Shown piece by piece: positions 5,938-7,290 of a stretch of 7,290 nt of DNA (the first letter of the stretch is position 1; the number at the start of each line of letters is the position of its first letter). Position numbers and translations under genes: made by a program. The stretch lies in NCBI GenBank assembly GCA_905479905.1, contig CAJQOK010000583.1, positions 1-7,290 of the forward strand, given 5' to 3'. The notes beneath the pieces are model-generated. The model had not been told where the DNA came from, did not search any database, and saw only the letters and a list, made by a program, of their open reading frames with translations. The stretch is from an uncultured Aliterella sp. Its GTDB lineage: Bacteria; Cyanobacteriota; Cyanobacteriia; Cyanobacteriales; Chroococcidiopsidaceae.

Positions 5938-7290
5938 TTACGCTGCTAGGGCATTAATTTTTGAAGTTACAAGTCTCGCCGACTCAAAAGCGCCAGCCAT
6001 CCATCCGGTGAGATAACTAAGATGTTCGCCAGCTAAGTAAATATTGCCATCCGGTTCGTTGAGCCGAGGATAATATTGTTCTCTAACGGTGGTAGTATAA
6101 GATGCCCATCCACCTAAGCTATAGGGAATTTTTGGCCAGTATAGAGAAATTCCATTTTCAAAGTGGCTTCTATACTGGGGGTGAATTTTGCTCCCTTGAT
6201 CCAAAGCTAAAGTTAGGCGTTGGGCTGAAGTCAGGTTGCCAACGTTAGAAGCGTTAGTACCAAAGTTGTAATAACCTAGCATCACACCTTTTTTTGATAA
6301 GTAACCCGACGATGGGTACCAAACTTGAGTAATCTGTTGATTTGTACTTGTGATTCCGCCATAAATATCTTCATCTTCTTCCCAAAAGCGGCGATTGAAC
6401 TGCAAGCCACTTTTACCAGTAATGGCATAATCAACGCTAGAAATCGCTGCTTGCATATCCGGCGCAAAGTCTGAAGATATAGTTCTCAACACTGATAAAG
6501 GAATGGTACAAATACAGTAATCGCCTAATACTTGCTGCCTTTGACCATTTTTTTTATCTACATAGACGATGCGAACGCCATTAGGTGTTTTGCGAATTTC
6601 TTTAACTTCAGCGCCAAAAGTAATTAATGGTTTGACTTTACTTTCCATTGCCTTCGCAATTCGATCCATTCCGCCTACGGGTTGAAGCATAGTCATTTGT
6701 TGATCGTAACCCCACTCGGAAGCCTCGTATCCGGCAAATCCTAGATCGATTAGGGACTTAAGATCGTAGGGATCGTCTAGGATGCCTGGATTATCTGCCG
6801 CCCCTTGGGGTGTCGCATAACCGCGTCTGCTTGACCCTTTATAAAACAAGTCTGGGTTAAGGTTGCCATAGGTACGGAGAAACTCAACTAATTTTTCTTT
6901 ATCTGTACCCGTTAAAGTCGCATCGAGGGCATCTTGATTAACAGCTTTAGCTAATAGTTCTGATATATAACCGCGCATATCAGTTATTGCTGATCGCGCC
7001 CGGACTTTTTTACCAGATAAAGCACCTACGTTTTCGTTGTAGTAGTATTGTTGGCGATTGATATTGGTAAAAACTTCTAATTCAACGCCAAGTTCTCGGC
7101 AATAATCCAAAGTTACGTGATGTTGAGGAATCCGTGCCGGGCCTGGATTAAAATACAAGCCCTGGTCAAGTCCTACGGTTTCGGTTTGTCCGTCAATGTC
7201 CGTAAACTGATCTCCACCCCTTAACGTCCAACATCTACCGCCAGTGCGATCGCGTGCTTCCAAAATTATGCAATCATAGCCAATTTTTCC
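5938..7290 (-). CDS. Flavin amine oxidase, L-amino-acid-oxidase type (5' end outside window)
   Basis: This is an FAD-dependent oxidase that would turn an amino acid or amine into an imine with release of H2O2. The frame is open to the window edge. Reading in from 7290, the first residues are GKIGYDCIILEARDRTGGRC, the typical end of the dinucleotide-binding Rossmann fold and the following FAD motif. The GxGxxG loop and any signal peptide therefore lie beyond the window. A TTG at 7261-7263 is not the start. The visible part is 450 residues. R53 in NPGPARIPQHH (codon 7132-7134) matches the Arg that holds the substrate carboxylate in known L-amino-acid oxidases (snake venom and Rhodococcus enzymes), which favours an amino acid over a simple amine. 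The C-terminal FAD-binding segment AGEHLSYLTGWMAGAFESAR (about 420-439) is intact and includes the active-site Trp (W430). The gene is cotranscribed with an exported RidA homologue. The L-amino-acid assignment is inferred; the exact substrate is unknown. Confidence 0.92.
   Translation of the reverse strand, partial: GKIGYDCIILEARDRTGGRCWTLRGGDQFTDIDGQTETVGLDQGLYFNPGPARIPQHHVTLDYCRELGVELEVFTNINRQQYYYNENVGALSGKKVRARSAITDMRGYISELLAKAVNQDALDATLTGTDKEKLVEFLRTYGNLNPDLFYKGSSRRGYATPQGAADNPGILDDPYDLKSLIDLGFAGYEASEWGYDQQMTMLQPVGGMDRIAKAMESKVKPLITFGAEVKEIRKTPNGVRIVYVDKKNGQRQQVLGDYCICTIPLSVLRTISSDFAPDMQAAISSVDYAITGKSGLQFNRRFWEEDEDIYGGITSTNQQITQVWYPSSGYLSKKGVMLGYYNFGTNASNVGNLTSAQRLTLALDQGSKIHPQYRSHFENGISLYWPKIPYSLGGWASYTTTVREQYYPRLNEPDGNIYLAGEHLSYLTGWMAGAFESARLVTSKINALAA

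Larger units (their letters stand above)
203..7253. repeat. HIP1 palindromes (GCGATCGC), nine dispersed copies
   Basis: Copies lie at 203-210, 1354-1361, 1463-1470, 2628-2635, 3132-3139, 3745-3752, 5026-5033, 5651-5658 and 7246-7253. Eight are inside coding sequence on both gene orientations, and one abuts the GTG start of the adaptor gene. HIP1 is a hallmark of many cyanobacterial genomes, and its density here is the best taxonomic clue in the window. It is a dispersed short repeat, not an array. Confidence 0.95.

Noticed and set aside
203..7253. Repeated GCGATCGC as possible CRISPR repeats or regulator sites
   Set aside because: Spacing is irregular, most copies are inside genes, and the octamer is the known cyanobacterial HIP1 motif.
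7261..7263. TTG as the start codon of the amine oxidase
   Set aside because: The frame stays open to base 7290 and the nine upstream codons read GKIGYDCII, which fits the end of a Rossmann fold. The gene is cut by the window edge and does not start here.

Overview
The window looks like cyanobacterial chromosome. The octamer GCGATCGC (HIP1, the highly iterated palindrome of many cyanobacterial genomes) occurs nine times in 7.3 kb, far more than chance would give. The proteins are cyanobacterial in style and base composition is moderate. I cannot name the genus from this sequence alone.

Left part, plus strand: about 210 bases of AT-rich, gene-free upstream DNA lead into a two-gene efflux operon. 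It encodes a membrane-anchored periplasmic adaptor (HlyD/MFP type, 211-1536) and, two bases later, a full-length 1026-residue RND inner-membrane pump (1539-4619). Together they would form the inner-membrane and periplasmic parts of a tripartite exporter. The outer-membrane channel is not in the window. A terminator-like hairpin follows the pump stop codon directly, and its loop carries a perfect extended -10 box for the next gene, a tRNA-Gly with anticodon CCC (4656-4727).

Right part, minus strand: three genes read leftwards. The first is a flavin amine oxidase of the L-amino-acid-oxidase type (5938-7290). Its N-terminus, including the FAD-binding GxGxxG region, lies beyond the right edge. 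Twenty bases downstream is a RidA/YjgF-family protein with an N-terminal signal peptide (5357-5917). A strong hairpin terminator (5317-5353) follows, then a small secreted protein of unknown function with a Pro/Thr/Ala-rich tail (4729-5286), whose stop codon lies one base from the 3' end of the tRNA.

The most interesting functional reading is the oxidase-RidA pair. Amino acid oxidases release 2-imino acids, and RidA proteins hydrolyse reactive imine/enamine intermediates. Here the RidA appears to be exported and keeps the key Arg, so the operon may be a coupled extracytoplasmic amino-acid deamination module. No mobile element, CRISPR array or rRNA gene was seen.
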